Assembly (NCBI GenBank): GCA_030770545.1
Contig: JAUCMP010000026.1
Span: 6,676,501 to 6,740,500 of the forward strand
DNA: 64,000 nt
Source: Macropodus opercularis
Lineage: Eukaryota > Chordata > Actinopteri > Anabantiformes > Osphronemidae
Direction of reading: 5' to 3'
In this document: positions 62,572-64,000 of the stretch, piece after piece
Layout of the letters: every line of letters starts with the position of its first letter
Numbering within the stretch: position 1 is the stretch's first letter
The notes under the pieces: generated by a model
The model's input: only the letters and a program-made list of their open reading frames with translations
Database searches by the model: none
What the model was told of the DNA's origin: nothing
Position numbers and translations under genes: made by a program

Positions 62572-64000
62572 ATCTGTCAAACAATGACAAACAAAGGATA
62601 GCTGATCAGTTTAAACCATGTTTAGACCACAGACTAAATAAAAAGCACTTTGGCACAACAGCAGTTAGTGTGTTTGTGTTGGACACGTCTAGTCAAAGCA
62701 CACTGTTTGGACTTTGATGCCAACTCAGTCTGCATAGCAGTCATGAACTGAAATCAGATGCTTTTAACTATCCAAGATGTGTCTCATCAATGTAGACCTA
62801 TACTTTATGAACTTGTATACAAATATACTCCCTTCCAGTCAGCTGCTGGCAGGCTGTGTTGGTAGTTCGTGTGAGAAGAGGCTGCCAGATGGGCAGTGCA
62901 TTGTGCCAGGATGTCGCGGAGAGTAATGTTTATTAGAGCTGATAGAGAGTACAGTCACTAAAGCTGCCTAAGGCCAGGTATAGACTGGTATTAACAGAGA
63001 TGAGCAGCGGTAGCCAATGCTTTTAACAGTGCAGCATCATTTCCCTGCAATTTTTTGCTCTATTTTTCCATTGTTGAGCCATGATATACGAGGCACTCGT
63101 GGTGACCCCGATTCAGCCACATTTTGTCAATCAGTGCCATGGGGAACAGCCGATCAATCGTCTGACAACAAACAGCAGTGAGCTGAGGTGTCTATCTCAA
63201 ATTCTTTTGCGGGATCTGATGATCTGATCAAGATGTTCAGGTAGAATAAACACGGACATTCCACAGCAAGACCTCTAGAGCCATCTAGTTTGCAGGCGTG
63301 TATATCTCCAGCATTGTCAAGTAATGGATGGTCACGGCCGCATACAGTGGAAGCATGTATGCATGCACCTCCACACTCATTCGTTTCTATGGCAGCACCT
63401 TCAGAGCCGCTTAGTGTTGACGTCGCTGCCGTTCTACCTGGGCTTTCTCATCAGTACCGTCTGGCCACGCACCCTTTTAATCTGGCTCTTCTTCCTCGTG
63501 TTTTAAGATGGAATATTAAGATTTTAATCTGTTTTCTTCAGCTGCATGTATAATGAGGTTGGGACCACCATGCAGTACATGGTAAATAATAAAACACAGA
63601 ATTGACCTATATAAAGTATAAACAGGAAGTTGTTTAACAAATGGCATTAACTGACACAAATGACGTATCTTCTCGCACAACCCTCAACAGTCAGGCAGGT
63701 TTTGCCAGTAGGTCACTGGGTAGGGTGGCACCGTACAGCAAGTAATGTTTAGAATTTGGAAAGTAACCAGCTTCTTGTGGTTATGTGGTTAATTTCTTTT
63801 CTCTTGGGTAGTAGAACTAAATGTTACCTGTTCATGTTGTTCAGTGTCAGTGAAGTTAAACTCATTGAGGAAGTGCTGTTGATCGTAATCTTTGAAGCTA
63901 TAAATTCCATCTTGTTTACAAACTACAAGGCCCACTAACCACATATAACCCACTACACCCAGCAAAAGTATAAAATTGTATCGATGGATTTTGAGTTTTC
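62572..64000. other. SOUL upstream region within FANCM intron
   Basis: No exon recognised on either strand. It presumably contains the SOUL promoter or 5'UTR. The open frames near 63290-63553 show no family resemblance. Confidence 0.5.

Noticed and set aside
1..64000. CRISPR arrays, bacterial operons, phage or plasmid modules, rRNA and tRNA genes, intact transposons or retroviral genes
   Set aside because: None visible. All recognised genes are intron-containing vertebrate genes, and the repeats are microsatellites or short palindromes.

Overview
The window looks like a stretch of vertebrate nuclear genome, most likely from a teleost fish. Genes are split into many short exons with GT-AG introns. 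Intergenic and intronic DNA is AT-rich with short microsatellites, CpG-rich patches sit only at promoters, and introns are compact. I see no bacterial, phage, plasmid, viral or CRISPR features and no rRNA or tRNA gene. The species call is an inference from compactness and gene order.

Layout. 1-9180: no gene recognised. 9411-12920 (+): NIPAL3-type magnesium transporter in 11 coding exons with a CpG-rich promoter. 14250-36164 (+): RCAN3 (calcipressin-3) with two alternative first coding exons, at 15539 and 24677, and three shared exons. 36165-45391: RCAN3 3'UTR, then a long gap. 45392-46454 (+): NCMAP, a small single-pass myelin membrane protein. 47530-48659 (+): TMEM234. 50080-53860 (-): DCDC2B, with two doublecortin domains. 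54955-56208 (-): IQCC. 56563 to beyond 57961 (+): the 5' part of FANCM (helicase motifs I, II and III present). 60758-62571 (-): a SOUL/heme-binding family gene, apparently inside a large FANCM intron on the opposite strand.

Gene order is informative. From memory of the human map, NIPAL3-RCAN3-NCMAP and TMEM234-DCDC2B-IQCC are two separate blocks of chromosome 1p, and FANCM is on chromosome 14. Here the two 1p blocks are adjacent, with order and relative orientation kept, and FANCM follows head-to-head with IQCC, the start codons 354 bp apart. The genes do not form one pathway: they cover Mg2+ transport, calcineurin regulation, myelin, a small membrane protein, cilium/microtubule proteins, DNA-crosslink repair and tetrapyrrole binding.

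The most interesting observations are: the second RCAN3 first exon, whose peptide resembles the RCAN2 and RCAN1.4 starts; three perfect TGACGTCA elements, each near a promoter of NIPAL3 or RCAN3; a long acidic C-terminal tail in DCDC2B that resembles DCDC2; several introns that only keep frame as GC-AG introns; and the antisense SOUL gene nested in FANCM. I found no convincing evidence of a new kind of biological system. All exon models come from reading splice signals and reading frame by eye, without transcripts or database searches.
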